From positions 1 to 64,000 of the forward strand of contig CAJIZA010000001.1 in the NCBI GenBank assembly GCA_905181815.1: a stretch of 64,000 nt of DNA, written 5' to 3'. The DNA is from an uncultured Planktomarina sp. (GTDB taxonomy: Bacteria; Pseudomonadota; Alphaproteobacteria; Rhodobacterales; Rhodobacteraceae). Below are positions 27,559-37,794 of the stretch, one piece after another. Position numbers and translations under genes: made by a program. The notes under the pieces were generated by a model that saw nothing but the letters and a program-made list of their open reading frames with translations, made no database searches and was not told the origin of the DNA. Each line of letters opens with the position of its first letter. Positions within the stretch are counted from its first letter, which is position 1.

Positions 27559-28392
27559 ATGAACGATTTTTGGAAACTATTTTCACGCAACAGATCAGCT
27601 GTACTCGGATTATTGATCCTCTGCTTAGTAATATTTGTGGCATCAATCGCCAGTCTGATTTACCCAGGTGATCCTTTTCTTTATTCAAAGTACCCACTTT
27701 CTAAACCTGGCGAAAACGGATTTTTACTAGGTAGTGACTCTATTGGCCGCGATGTAGCTTCTGGCATAGCGCATGGTGCTAAAACATCACTTCTTATCGG
27801 TCTAATTGCAACTTTTGCGGCTGTACTTATTGGAGTAATCTTTGGCGCACTTGCTGGATATTACGGAGGGCTCGTAGATGATGTCTTGATGCGGGTTACT
27901 GAGGTTTTCCAAACCATCCCTTCATTTATCTTTGCGATACTATTAGTAGCCATAATAAAACCATCTATTGAGAGTGTGGTTATTGCAATAACTGTAGTTT
28001 CCTGGCCAGCGGTAGCACGTCTGGTTCGGGGCGAATTCTTGGCACTAAAGAATCGTGAATTTGTGCAGGCATGTCATACACTAGGAATGAGCGATTACCG
28101 TATAATGCTTAAAGAAATTTTACCTAATTGCTTGAGCCCAATTATCGTAATTGGCTCCCTAATGGTAGCGACAGCTATTCTGATTGAGAGTGGTTTGGCC
28201 TTTTTAGGATTGGGTGATCCAAATGTGATGAGTTGGGGCTTTCAAATTAGTGATGGCCGCTCAATGCTTAGAGTTGCTTGGTGGATTTGTACTTTCCCCG
28301 GCATCGCCATTCTAATAACTGTTCTAGCCATTAACCTAGTTGGTGAAGGATTAAATGACGCCTTAAATCCACGCTTGAGGGAACGCAATTGA
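27559..28392 (+). CDS. ABC transporter permease, DppC/OppC type
   Basis: Starting at the ATG at 27559 gives 277 residues; a longer frame would overlap the previous gene. It has the short cytoplasmic N-terminus and first helix typical of DppC (SRNRSAVLGLLILCLVIF), the signature FLLGSDSIGRDVASGIAHGA and the EAA loop CHTLGMSDYRIMLKEILPN. It pairs with the DppB-type subunit. Its last bases overlap the TTG start of the ATPase gene. Confidence 0.9.
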   Translation: MNDFWKLFSRNRSAVLGLLILCLVIFVASIASLIYPGDPFLYSKYPLSKPGENGFLLGSDSIGRDVASGIAHGAKTSLLIGLIATFAAVLIGVIFGALAGYYGGLVDDVLMRVTEVFQTIPSFIFAILLVAIIKPSIESVVIAITVVSWPAVARLVRGEFLALKNREFVQACHTLGMSDYRIMLKEILPNCLSPIIVIGSLMVATAILIESGLAFLGLGDPNVMSWGFQISDGRSMLRVAWWICTFPGIAILITVLAINLVGEGLNDALNPRLRERN

Positions 28393-30005
28393 CCAATAGC
28401 TTACTGAAAATTTCCAACGTAGATATCAGCCTTCCTGAAGGATCCGAACGGTTATTGGCAGTGGAAAACCTTTGTATTGATCTTGTCCCTGGTGAGACCC
28501 TATGCATCGTGGGCGAGAGTGGCTCGGGAAAATCTTTGACTGCGCGAGCATTGATGGGGCTTCTACCAGCCCCTCATGTTAAGGTCACTCAAGGCCAAAT
28601 AGATTTCTGTGGTGAAGACCTGACAAAGGTCACCGAACGGCGCCTGCGCGAAATACGCGGAAGCGAAATTTCGATGATATTTCAAGAACCAATGACTGCG
28701 CTAAACCCAGTCATGACCATTGGAGGTCAGATCGACGAGATTTTTCGCTATCACGTATCCATGTCTGCAGCTGAACGACGCGAGCGGGCTATACAACTGC
28801 TAGACGATGTACAGCTGCCTGACCCCGCGCAAATCGTTAACTCCTATCCCCATGAGTTGTCTGGTGGGCAGCGACAGAGAGCGATGATTGCTATGGCGTT
28901 GGCGCTTGAGCCAAAAATTCTAATCGCTGATGAGCCAACAACGGCGCTTGATGTGACAACGCAGGCCCAAATCTTAAAATTAATAAGCGACATGCAGGCT
29001 GTGCACCAGACTGGTGTGCTTTTTATAACCCATGATTTTGGTGTTGTGGCTGATATTGCTGACCGTGTGGCCGTCATGCAATACGGGCACGTGGTTGAAA
29101 CAGGTACTGTTGATAAGGTCCTCAACAATCCTGAACACCCTTATACACAAGCGCTGATTTCTTCAGTTCCAAGCTTAGTGCCGCGCTCAGCAAGAGCGCG
29201 CTCAGAAGAGACAGTGCTTGAAGTTAAGAATGTAAATAAAACTTTTGGTGGTGGCTCCAGCTTTTTTAAGTTTGGCAAACCAAGCCGCGTTGTGGATGCT
29301 GTAAAAGATGTCACGATTGAATTACGCCGCGGTGAAACGCTTGGGGTTGTTGGTGAAAGTGGGTCTGGAAAATCGACGCTTGCGCGCTGTATTATAAGGT
29401 TAATGGACAGCGATAGCGGTCAAATCATACTTAATGAGGTCAATATTTGTGATTTAAACCGTGCTGAAATGCGCCCGTGGCGGGCGAAAATACAAATGGT
29501 ATTTCAAGACCCCTTTGCGTCATTAAACCCGCGGGTAAAAATTGGCCAGATCATCAGGCAAGGACCTATCATTCAAGGCGCAACCCAAGAGGAGGCCGAA
29601 GCCCGCACTCTTGAATTGCTTGAAATTGTTGGCCTGGATGAGCGCGCTTTCAATCGCTATCCGCACGAATTTTCTGGTGGACAGAGACAGCGAATTGGTA
29701 TCGCCCGCGCCTTGGCATTGAACCCCGAAATTCTTGTGGCGGATGAACCTGTATCGGCTCTCGATGTATCGATTCAAACCCAGATCTTGAGTCTGCTGGA
29801 TGAAATACGTACTAAAATGAATCTATCCATGGTCTTTATCACCCACGATCTGAGGGTTGCTGCACAGGTCTGTGACCGCTTGGCCGTGATGCGGTATGGC
29901 GAAATCGTTGAAACAGGTGCTACTGCTGATATTTTTGATGCACCACAACACAGCTATACCCGTGACCTTCTGGCTGCGGTTCCGGGGCAAAACTGGGAGC
30001 GCTAA
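28389..30005 (+). CDS. Fused DppD-DppF ABC transporter ATPase
   Basis: The 538-residue protein starts with TTG overlapping the permease stop. It contains two complete ABC domains, with Walker A GESGSGKSLTARALM and GESGSGKSTLARC, signature motifs LSGGQRQRAMIAMA and FSGGQRQRIGIARA, and Walker B ILIADEPTTALDV and ILVADEPVSALDV. Each is followed by the oligopeptide-ABC C-terminal segment. It powers the transporter. The fusion of both ATPases into one chain is common in alphaproteobacterial peptide/opine-type systems. Confidence 0.95.
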   Translation: MTNSLLKISNVDISLPEGSERLLAVENLCIDLVPGETLCIVGESGSGKSLTARALMGLLPAPHVKVTQGQIDFCGEDLTKVTERRLREIRGSEISMIFQEPMTALNPVMTIGGQIDEIFRYHVSMSAAERRERAIQLLDDVQLPDPAQIVNSYPHELSGGQRQRAMIAMALALEPKILIADEPTTALDVTTQAQILKLISDMQAVHQTGVLFITHDFGVVADIADRVAVMQYGHVVETGTVDKVLNNPEHPYTQALISSVPSLVPRSARARSEETVLEVKNVNKTFGGGSSFFKFGKPSRVVDAVKDVTIELRRGETLGVVGESGSGKSTLARCIIRLMDSDSGQIILNEVNICDLNRAEMRPWRAKIQMVFQDPFASLNPRVKIGQIIRQGPIIQGATQEEAEARTLELLEIVGLDERAFNRYPHEFSGGQRQRIGIARALALNPEILVADEPVSALDVSIQTQILSLLDEIRTKMNLSMVFITHDLRVAAQVCDRLAVMRYGEIVETGATADIFDAPQHSYTRDLLAAVPGQNWER

Positions 30006-30052
30006 GCCAATTTATGATGGCGAGCGCCCTGCTTTAGAAGGACCCAAACGTA

Positions 30053-31471
30053 ATGTCGGATACCATGGATGATCTATCCTATGCTTTTATGTCCATTACT
30101 GCGCTCTCGACGGCGTTTAGTAAAGGGAGCCTAAAGCCTAGCGATGTCGTCCGCTCTCAGTTAAACAGGATCGCACGTTTAGACCCCACCTTGGGCAGTT
30201 TTCAAGTGGTCTATGCTGATGAAGCATTGCGAGCAGCGCAAGCGGCAGATAGCGCCTTTGCGACCACTGGCAGGATCGGGCCGTTCCACGGCATACCATT
30301 TGCATTAAAAGATATTTTTGAATTTGAAAACCACATCACTACCTGCGGATCCATCGAGCAAAAAAATCGCCGCTCGACTGAAAGTGGTATAATTGTGCGC
30401 AGACTTCTCGCGGCGGGTGGCATTTTGCTAGGTAAAACTAAGACGGTTGAAAGTGCTTTGGGTGGTTGGGGAACCAACCAGCGCATGGGTACTCCTTTAA
30501 ATCCATGGGATTTAAATAATCCACGCGTTCCTGGGGGCTCTTCTTCGGGCTCAGGGGTGGCCGTGACAGCGGGCCTGAGCGTTTGCGCGACCGGCACAGA
30601 CACTGGTGGGTCTATTCGGTTGCCGGCTGCATTTTGCGGCTTAACAGGTTTAAAAGTAAGCAAATCTTGTTTGCCAGTAGATGGTATTATGCCACTTTCA
30701 GACACATTAGACACCCCAGGTCCAATGACCAGATCGGTAACTGATACAGCCCTGATGCTGGCGGTTATGCAAGGCCACAAAGCCAGAATTATTGATCATG
30801 ACTTTCAGGAAAAGTCTAATCTATTTGCCTGCCTTCAGGCCGATGTGTCAGGTTTAAAATTAGGCGTGTTAGATGCCTACGAACGCAATCACTGCAGCCC
30901 CGACGTGTTGGTGGCTTACGATGATGCGGTTAGGCGACTTATGGCGCTTGGAGTCGAGATAGAGGTCTTTACAGCGCCACAGCGTTATAGTGATCTTGCC
31001 AATGCGAACGGCGCCCTGACGATATACGAAGGCTATGCTCACCACAAAAACCTTTATGAAGACCCAAGTCATCGAGTAGATGAAGATGTACGTAAGCGTA
31101 TGATGACCGGGCGTACGATGACACATGCGTCTCACCAACAACGCCTGCTGAACCGAGAAAAAGACATGCAGCAGTTTAATAAGGTACTCACAGGCTTTGA
31201 TGCCTTGCTGACACCCACCATTATTTCGACCGCTCCCTTGCTATCAGAAATTGATCAAGACGTATCGCCTGGACATTTTACCCGACCGTTCAATTATCTC
31301 GATATGTGTGCCTTAGCTATGCCAACCCAGCCTACGCCAACAGGCCTACCAACCAGCCTTCAGATCGTTGCGCGCGCATCTCAAGAAGCGTTGACGCTGC
31401 GCATTGGAGCCGCGTTAGAGGCCACATTCGGCACCCCGACGCGACCAAATTTCAATAGTATTCTCGGGTAA
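30053..31471 (+). CDS. Amidase signature family enzyme
   Basis: The 472-residue protein has the Ser-cisSer-Lys triad of amidases: Lys in IPFALKDIFE (about residue 85), the glycine/serine-rich signature PGGSSSGSGVAVTAG, and the nucleophilic Ser in GTDTGGSIRLPAAFCGLTG. It hydrolyses a carboxamide to acid and ammonia in the cytoplasm. It follows the ABC transporter by 47 bases with a good AAGGA site, so it is likely co-expressed and acts on the imported compound. It lacks features of GatA beyond the shared fold, and no gatB/gatC is nearby. Confidence 0.9.
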   Translation: MSDTMDDLSYAFMSITALSTAFSKGSLKPSDVVRSQLNRIARLDPTLGSFQVVYADEALRAAQAADSAFATTGRIGPFHGIPFALKDIFEFENHITTCGSIEQKNRRSTESGIIVRRLLAAGGILLGKTKTVESALGGWGTNQRMGTPLNPWDLNNPRVPGGSSSGSGVAVTAGLSVCATGTDTGGSIRLPAAFCGLTGLKVSKSCLPVDGIMPLSDTLDTPGPMTRSVTDTALMLAVMQGHKARIIDHDFQEKSNLFACLQADVSGLKLGVLDAYERNHCSPDVLVAYDDAVRRLMALGVEIEVFTAPQRYSDLANANGALTIYEGYAHHKNLYEDPSHRVDEDVRKRMMTGRTMTHASHQQRLLNREKDMQQFNKVLTGFDALLTPTIISTAPLLSEIDQDVSPGHFTRPFNYLDMCALAMPTQPTPTGLPTSLQIVARASQEALTLRIGAALEATFGTPTRPNFNSILG

Positions 31472-31483
31472 AGTCGCGATTTT

Positions 31484-33607
31484 TTATTCTCGATCAAGGC
31501 AGTGGGACAAAACATTTAACAAAAGCTGCGAAATTGAATTGTCAAAATTATTCCATGGCAGGCTGCCACAAAAGGTAATAGATCCAACAGAGAACACGTG
31601 GCCCCCACCCACGGTTTCAAAATACACCATATCGGCGCGCTTGGCCTCTTCTTCTGGGCCCCCTGACAAATTGGTTAAATGCGTCAGTTGCTCTTCTGGG
31701 ACCAACATAAATTCATTATCAGTATCATAAGATTGCGCGAGAATGGTAATGTTGTGCGTGCTGTCCAGCATCGGATCTATCCGGTCCAGCTCAAATCCGG
31801 CAGCCCCATGGCCACTAAAACCAAAATCACCAAACACATCCTCATCGATACCTTCAAAAATCCACTCAAAATCTGGATCGTGACAAACTCGGTTATACGG
31901 CATCCCCGTAAACACTCCTTGAGCTGTAAATCCAATCCCAACCAGCTTTTGGGGGGGCCTGCCGCTACGCCGCCACAACCCACCATAAGCGCCGTCAAAC
32001 GCATTGTAATATTCGCCGGGTTGCGAAGCCCAAGCCCGAAGTCCGTCTTCTGCACGTCGAATTTCCAATAAAGCAGGATCTTCGCGATGGCGCGCAATAC
32101 GCCAATAAAAACCGTTACCCCCTAGATAATGCAATGCGCCACCGTGATCACGATATTCGGTAAGCGCATCTAGAGTTTTCAACGTGTGATATTCAGGGTG
32201 GCTGCCTGTGACTAAGGCTGCATAATCGCGGATGGCGTCAACGCCATCGGTGTGCAATTCGTCATCTGTGATAATATCGTAGTCGATACCCTTGGCATGC
32301 AACCACGAAATCAAATGACTGTCTGCCTGAAAATGACGCAATCCAGAACAGCTTGATTGACCAAATGTCAAATATCCAGGGCGCATATTAAATAATGGCC
32401 GCCTATGCGACGCATGGCAAATACCCGTACCATCCGCATGATTATTATAAGTCGACAACCCATATTGCGGAAATACAGCCGGGTTGTGTGGATAGGCATT
32501 CCAATCTTTGATCCGATCTAGCCATGATAAATCATAGTCCGGTCGGGCATGGTTACCATAAATTACATATGTAAAAGTCGACACCAAAACACAAAGTTTT
32601 GCCTTTGGTTTGCCCAATTCGGGACAGACAAAAAACGGGATTGCATCGTAATTTTCACCACAATTGATCCGCATGACATAAGCGCCGGACGGCAATTCTG
32701 GCGGTATCACAAAACTAAAATCCGTTTCCCAATTGAAGTCGTATATTTCATCTTGATGAAACGCAATTGCTCCATAATGTTCCGGCTTGTGGCGCCAATT
32801 CATTTCACTGGCATCCCAAAGCGCGCCTGTCACGGCCCTTGTTGGCGCATGTACCAATTGCAAATCAGGACAGCCTTGCAGTGCGCCATGACCCGGAACC
32901 GTCATTCCTGAAATATTCTGTGCAAAATCCCAAGCGGCTATTATGTTGCCATCGGCACGAATACTAGGCGCTTCGATTTTGCCGTTAAAACAATTGTGGG
33001 TCTTACCATCTGTCCGGGTGGCGGCAATCACCACTACATCTTGTTGGTTTAAGTCCAACGCCATGGTGCTTTTGGTTGCAGCCTCTGATTTGATCGTATG
33101 GCTTGACACCGACGTCACGCTTATCGTCATCTCGCCAGAGGCCTGTACTGTCGCATCAAGTTGATACCAACTGTGCAGCGGAAGAAGATCAGGTGTCGCA
33201 ATCTGCGCGTTCCCTACTTGCAAAACGACATTCCCTTGTGGGGTCAAGTTCAATGAAAATTGTCCAAACGACATAATTGTCTGAGAAATATCACTGCTCA
33301 TGGTTGGAAAAATGCGGACAGAAACAGACGCCGTAGACAGCGCCTTGAGCGGAACAGGCGTAGCGCTGACAGCATGAGATCCAGGACAAAAGCGTTGTTT
33401 GCGCGATGCAAAGCTTTGGACTGGGAAGTAATCGTCGCAGGCGTGTTCGACGAGTCCCGCACCAGCCGGATTTGGATCTGCGCAGATCGAGCGAAATAGC
33501 CTAGCCTGATATGGGGATTGTGCCTCTGAGGACACTTTAAAATCAATCTGGTCACCCGAACGCCCCGAAAGCGCACTGCTGTATCCGACAAGAGGAACTG
33601 TTTTCAT
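31484..33607 (-). CDS. N,N-dimethylformamidase-like large subunit
   Basis: The ATG at 33607 gives 707 residues. The N-terminal third is a beta-rich concanavalin-like segment. The C-terminal two thirds match the dimethylformamidase beta-subunit domain: STFTYVIYGNHARPDYD, FPQYGLSTYNNHADGTG, the iron-site-like GSHPEYHT (His470 and Glu472, with a Tyr in STYNNH) and GGNGFYWRI. Known enzymes use a mononuclear iron bound by Tyr, His and Glu and need a small subunit. No small-subunit gene is adjacent. It is convergent with the amidase. It may hydrolyse formamides or another N-alkyl amide; the exact substrate is inferred. Confidence 0.75.
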   Translation of the reverse strand: MKTVPLVGYSSALSGRSGDQIDFKVSSEAQSPYQARLFRSICADPNPAGAGLVEHACDDYFPVQSFASRKQRFCPGSHAVSATPVPLKALSTASVSVRIFPTMSSDISQTIMSFGQFSLNLTPQGNVVLQVGNAQIATPDLLPLHSWYQLDATVQASGEMTISVTSVSSHTIKSEAATKSTMALDLNQQDVVVIAATRTDGKTHNCFNGKIEAPSIRADGNIIAAWDFAQNISGMTVPGHGALQGCPDLQLVHAPTRAVTGALWDASEMNWRHKPEHYGAIAFHQDEIYDFNWETDFSFVIPPELPSGAYVMRINCGENYDAIPFFVCPELGKPKAKLCVLVSTFTYVIYGNHARPDYDLSWLDRIKDWNAYPHNPAVFPQYGLSTYNNHADGTGICHASHRRPLFNMRPGYLTFGQSSCSGLRHFQADSHLISWLHAKGIDYDIITDDELHTDGVDAIRDYAALVTGSHPEYHTLKTLDALTEYRDHGGALHYLGGNGFYWRIARHREDPALLEIRRAEDGLRAWASQPGEYYNAFDGAYGGLWRRSGRPPQKLVGIGFTAQGVFTGMPYNRVCHDPDFEWIFEGIDEDVFGDFGFSGHGAAGFELDRIDPMLDSTHNITILAQSYDTDNEFMLVPEEQLTHLTNLSGGPEEEAKRADMVYFETVGGGHVFSVGSITFCGSLPWNNFDNSISQLLLNVLSHCLDRE

Positions 33608-33812
33608 CTCAAAACTTTCAATCAAAGCGGAATATAGACCATGATTTACACTGTGTTTTATCTTGCAATTTTATCGCAAGTAATGGCCCAATAGAAACCT
33701 TAACTGCCTAGACAATGGGACTTATAGTAGTCAGAGAGGTGGCTGTTACAAGTGTGGTTTTAAGTGACATAGAGTTTTGTCTCCTTGTTAAATTTTAGTG
33801 TTGTTTTCATTT

Positions 33813-34907
33813 TTATTGAGTGTAGCCCGGTAGTTTAAAAGTTTCTGAGTAACCAAACAGGGCAGCGCTCCCTCCGGTGTGGAGGAAGACAACATTTTCC
33901 ATTCCGTCGAAATACCCCGCCTTGGTTTGCGCGATGAGACCGTTCAAACCTTTACCGGAATAGACGGGATCAAACAAAAGGCCTTCGGTACGGGCGAGCA
34001 ATTTGACAGCTTCAATCATGCCATCTGTTGGCAGGCCATATCCTGGACCAACGTAATCTGTGTTGGCTCGCACACTGCTGCGTTCAATGATCAGCCCTTT
34101 GTCCAGGTAATCTGCCGTCCTCACAGCCAGATCAAAGACCATCTGTTCTTGTTTTTCTTGTGGGGCACGAACACCGATCCCAAGAAGATGAATTGTACTT
34201 TGAATTGCGGTGAGACCTGTAACCAGTCCTGCTTGCGTACCGGCGCTGCCAGTTGCGTGCACCAAAGCGTCAATATTCAGACCGATTTCCACAGCCTGTT
34301 CTGCCAATTCGCGAGCGCAGTTAACATAGCCTAAAGCTCCAATCTGATTGGAGCCACCGCCAGGAATGATATATGGTTTTTTACCATCTTGCTTCAGACG
34401 CTCAGCAACGGCCTCCATTTCGCCATTCATATCTGTACCGCTGCCGCGTTTGGAAACACTTGCACCATGCAATCGATCCAGCAAAACATTGCCGTTCAAA
34501 ATGTAGTTTGGATCATTCGAACCGGTGCGGTCCTCAAGCAATATGTGGCAATCCATCCCCATTTTAGCGGCAGCGGCTGTTGTTTGTCTGGCATGATTTG
34601 ACTGAGTTGCGCCCTGGGTGATGATCGTATCCGCGCCGCTCTGCTGTGCATCAGCCATCAAATATTCGAGTTTACGGGTTTTATTTCCGCCAGACGAAAG
34701 CCCAGTGCAATCGTCACGTTTGACCCAAAGGCGGGGACCACCAAGAAGTTCGCTGAGCCGATCCATCGGCTCTAGAGGGGTTGGAAAATGGCCCAAACGC
34801 ACTTTTGGAAATTTCGCCAATGCAATCGAAAGGTCCTTGCACAGGCTTACGGTCGTTTCTTGTGAAATTGAGTTTTCAACTTCGGTATTTTGGTGAATTA
34901 CGGTCAC
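33813..34907 (-). CDS. cuyA: L-cysteate sulfo-lyase / D-cysteine desulfhydrase-like PLP enzyme
   Basis: The GTG at 34907 lies behind AAAGGA and gives 364 residues. It is a fold-type II PLP enzyme of the D-cysteine desulfhydrase/ACC deaminase group: [37 protein letters not shown] (PLP Lys), [33 protein letters not shown] and [13 protein letters not shown]. The overall match as recalled is closest to the roseobacter cysteate sulfo-lyase CuyA, which releases sulfite, ammonia and pyruvate from L-cysteate. D-cysteine desulfhydrase is the alternative. No sulfite exporter or regulator typical of cuy clusters is adjacent. An IS6-like right end lies just upstream. Confidence 0.7.
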   Translation of the reverse strand: MTVIHQNTEVENSISQETTVSLCKDLSIALAKFPKVRLGHFPTPLEPMDRLSELLGGPRLWVKRDDCTGLSSGGNKTRKLEYLMADAQQSGADTIITQGATQSNHARQTTAAAAKMGMDCHILLEDRTGSNDPNYILNGNVLLDRLHGASVSKRGSGTDMNGEMEAVAERLKQDGKKPYIIPGGGSNQIGALGYVNCARELAEQAVEIGLNIDALVHATGSAGTQAGLVTGLTAIQSTIHLLGIGVRAPQEKQEQMVFDLAVRTADYLDKGLIIERSSVRANTDYVGPGYGLPTDGMIEAVKLLARTEGLLFDPVYSGKGLNGLIAQTKAGYFDGMENVVFLHTGGSAALFGYSETFKLPGYTQ

Positions 34908-34976
34908 GCTTTGGAATCCTTTAATAATATTCAACCTAAACGTAAGGCTCTATAAACGAGAAAAGCAATGCTTTTT

Positions 34977-35041
34977 TATTGAGTGAATAGAGCCAGGCTA
35001 CAACAGTAATCTGATGCGAGCTGTCATTTGTCTGACAGCAC
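34977..35041 (+). mobile_element. IS6-like right-end relic, tail only (R5)
   Basis: TATTGAGTGAATAGAGCCAGG-type sequence (in part GAGTGAATAGAGCCAGGC) leads to CTGATGCGAGCTGTCATTTG and the tip TCTGACAGCAC. It is nearly identical to the tail of the deleted element at 21900-22175. Confidence 0.6.
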
Positions 35042-35081
35042 TACCGCCGAATTTAATCTGGAACCAAGTAGTACTTGGGAT

Positions 35082-36017
35082 TTATCCTGCTTGAGGTGAG
35101 AGCTCTATTTTGACGCCCTCATTCAAAAACATTTTAACAGCACAATTAGGATCCAATTTTATTCTGACCTTAACGCTCTGGGTCTCTAAATTTGCCTCCG
35201 TTCCCACTAGTGAAATTTGTCCGGGACAGCTCTCACCGTTCACACGGATCACTTTCACAGAATTCCCTATAGTAAGGCCGAAATGGTTTGCATCAACAAG
35301 GTTGTCCATAAATGCAAAGGTCTCAACACTCTTGTCTTTTGGCTTATAAATCTGTGCCGCTAGGGCACCTTGAGACACACAGTCACCAACTTTTGGATTA
35401 AAATTCAATAAAACGCCACTGAAGGGAGCTAGCATTGCTAATTCTTGGAGGTCGAACTGTCGAGCATTCAGCTCTAAAAGGCCAATGTCCAAAGCTATTT
35501 CTGCGCGAGATTTTCCAGACAGAGCGCGTTGCAATTCCTCTTGTATCCTCTCCAAGGCGAAGGTTGCCTCCATTTTTCGGCGTGCTGCCGCTTCCAAAGT
35601 TGTTTCATTCACGATTCCTCTTTGAAACAAGAGACGTGTCCGTTCATATTCTCGTACCACAAAGTCCTGCTCTTCTTGGACGCGAATGATTTCTGCTTGG
35701 ACTGCGGTAACACTGAATTCTCTATCGCCAACTTCAGCCTCTAAATCTTTAACCCGAGCTACGGCCGTCGCTACTGCAATCTTAGCCGCACGATCGTCTA
35801 ACTTAATAAGTTTTTGGTTAATAGCGGCGATGCCTGTGTTCGTAGCCTCTTTTGAAACGGACGTTATACAACCACGAACTCGATACGACAGTCCAGTCAT
35901 GTTGTCTGCAACAACTGTTCCAGCCAAGCTGATCGGTTCTCCTCCAGTCTGAGCAAAAAGTGAGGTTGCAAGAAACGAAAAAATAACGCCAAGCTTCGAT
36001 AAATAACGCGTTGTCAT
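35082..36017 (-). CDS. HlyD/RND-type periplasmic adaptor, without partner genes
   Basis: The 311-residue protein starts with a signal peptide (SFLATSLFAQ) and has the adaptor layout: a lipoyl-like beta domain (about 30-75), a long coiled-coil hairpin (about 75-190, EVGDREFSVTAVQAEIIRVQ and the heptad-rich AARRKMEATFALERIQEEL), the returning lipoyl half LAPFSGVLLNFNPKVGDCVS and a beta-barrel ending VKVRIKLDPN. Such proteins bridge an inner-membrane pump and an outer-membrane channel. No pump or channel gene is within view, which is unusual. It may serve a system encoded elsewhere. Confidence 0.75.
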   Translation of the reverse strand: MTTRYLSKLGVIFSFLATSLFAQTGGEPISLAGTVVADNMTGLSYRVRGCITSVSKEATNTGIAAINQKLIKLDDRAAKIAVATAVARVKDLEAEVGDREFSVTAVQAEIIRVQEEQDFVVREYERTRLLFQRGIVNETTLEAAARRKMEATFALERIQEELQRALSGKSRAEIALDIGLLELNARQFDLQELAMLAPFSGVLLNFNPKVGDCVSQGALAAQIYKPKDKSVETFAFMDNLVDANHFGLTIGNSVKVIRVNGESCPGQISLVGTEANLETQSVKVRIKLDPNCAVKMFLNEGVKIELSPQAG

Positions 36018-36128
36018 CGTTGGGATACTCCACAGTTTGAAACCATCAGCGTGCTATTTTTGGCAGAAGAGTCAAGAAATGCATTTAGATATTTTTCAAG
36101 CAATTGAATTACAGTTATTTAATTTTTA

Positions 36129-36345
36129 GGCGCCGTCAAAGTAAAATTGGTTGAGGCGGGCCGGGCGACGCTCTAGCGAAGATGGATAAAACAACACTCC
36201 CCATTTCGCTACTTTAAACAAGTCTGGGGATCATCCGTCTGGCCATCATGATGTGTTCGGTTCTCACTACCTCTTCGTAACGTAGAAGGTCTTTTTCATG
36301 AGCTAGGTGTAGACCGCAGCTTAAAGGTGGAACAGTGGAGCGAGT
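36129..36345 (+). mobile_element. IS6-like left-end relic with transposase N-terminus (L5)
   Basis: GGCGCCGTCAAAGTAAAATT begins the left end, followed by GAGGCGGGCCGGGCG and AACACTCCCCATTTCGCTAC. Codons for GIIRLAIMM and, after a frameshift, LPLRNVEGLFHE show the start of the transposase. The remaining gap to 36763 contains no gene that I recognise; 36480-36760 is locally GC-rich and unassigned. Confidence 0.6.
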
Positions 36346-36763
36346 GCAGCAATTTCCATATAACTTACGCAACGCCACCGCGCTATAAAACACCGCTTCC
36401 CAATTAACCATAATATACATTGTAAAACAGAAAGTTATATACATTATATTTGTTTCAGTATATTTCCTCAATTTGCTCCGCTGCTCCCCCCTAATTTGGA
36501 CGGAAAAGGTTAAGCGGGGGCTTGCTCCACTGCGACGCTCCCCTCTCTGCTAACTCTGGTCCGCTACACGCGCAACAGGGTCTGGGTGCAGGGTTTAGGG
36601 GTGTCGTGATGGCGTTTGGGCTATTCTTGTTCAATATAGATCATGTCATTGTGTTTTCGCAGTTGCATCAATTATTGAGTGTGCAGAAGCAAATTTTTCC
36701 ATTAATTTGAAGCGCGTTCTCATATGTTTGGTAGCATACCAGCCAGTCCTTCGGTCAATTGCA

Positions 36764-37525
36764 TTAATACGTTGCACGACCGCCACTGAGATCAAAAACA
36801 CTCCCGGTGGTGAAACTGTTTTCGGAGGATAATAGCCAGCATACCATTGCGGCTGTTTCGTCGAGTTCTACGAAACGAGCACGGGGGATTTTAGACAACA
36901 TATAATCGATGTGTTCTTGGCTCATTTGATCAAAAATTCGGGTGCGTGCAGCTGCTGGTGTGACGCAGTTGACTGCGATATCGGTCTTGGCTAGTTCTTT
37001 ACCTAACGATTTTGTGATCGCTATTACTGCAGCCTTTGATGCTGAATATGCAGAGGCATTTGGATTGCCTTCTTTACCGGCTACAGACGCTATGTTGACT
37101 ATTCGACCATAGCCTTGGGCTTGTAATAGAGGAACCACAGCACGGTTGGTTAGAAAGGTTCCATCTACGTTAATTTGCATAATCTGACGCCATGCGTCGA
37201 TAGGATAGTCGGCCAACGGCGCATTTGGCCCCGCTATTCCCGCAGAATTGACTAAACCATGTACAGCATTAGACCAATCAATCGTATTTGCCATAGCCGC
37301 TGAGACTGAGGCTTCGTTTGAAATATCTGCTTCGAAGGTTTCGACACTTCTACCTAGTTGTTCTTTCATTTGCGCGCTGGCTTTGGCATCTATATCCCAT
37401 ATGGCAACTGTTGCATTTGATGCGACCAGTCTTTGAGTGATTGCTCGGCCGATGCCCTGCGCACCTCCTGTGACTATGATGCATTGTTGGTTAAAGTTAT
37501 ATATTGTAGAAGTCTTTTCGATCAT
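36764..37525 (-). CDS. Short-chain dehydrogenase/reductase (FabG-like)
   Basis: The 253-residue protein is a classical SDR: cofactor loop VTGGAQGIGRAI (about 19-30), Asp in WDIDAKAS suggesting NAD preference, NSAGIAG, and catalytic Ser147, Tyr160 and Lys164 in NIASVAG and SAYSASKAAVIAI. The C-terminal region SFTTGSVFDLSGGRATY is typical. It oxidises or reduces a hydroxy/oxo compound; the substrate cannot be told. It is a single gene bracketed by IS6-like left (36129) and right (37795) ends. Confidence 0.9.
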   Translation of the reverse strand: MIEKTSTIYNFNQQCIIVTGGAQGIGRAITQRLVASNATVAIWDIDAKASAQMKEQLGRSVETFEADISNEASVSAAMANTIDWSNAVHGLVNSAGIAGPNAPLADYPIDAWRQIMQINVDGTFLTNRAVVPLLQAQGYGRIVNIASVAGKEGNPNASAYSASKAAVIAITKSLGKELAKTDIAVNCVTPAAARTRIFDQMSQEHIDYMLSKIPRARFVELDETAAMVCWLLSSENSFTTGSVFDLSGGRATY

Positions 37526-37794
37526 TTGTGGTCCCCAGCGTTTTACCCAAATTTAATTAAGATGAAATAATGATTAGGATAGTAGCGCTGTGAAGAATGA
37601 TTTTAAAGCTCAGTAATTTTTGGGGATCTGATGCCGTAAAATTCGTTTTTACATTAAGGTACCCACTAATTTCGCTGTGTGCCTGCACATCGGAGCAAAC
37701 ATGTTTGGTCTGGCGCGCGGTGACTCGGCTTTTTGCTTGCTAAGGCCACTTCATAGCTCGCTTGAGGTGCTACACAGGCTGGGTATGAGCTTAT

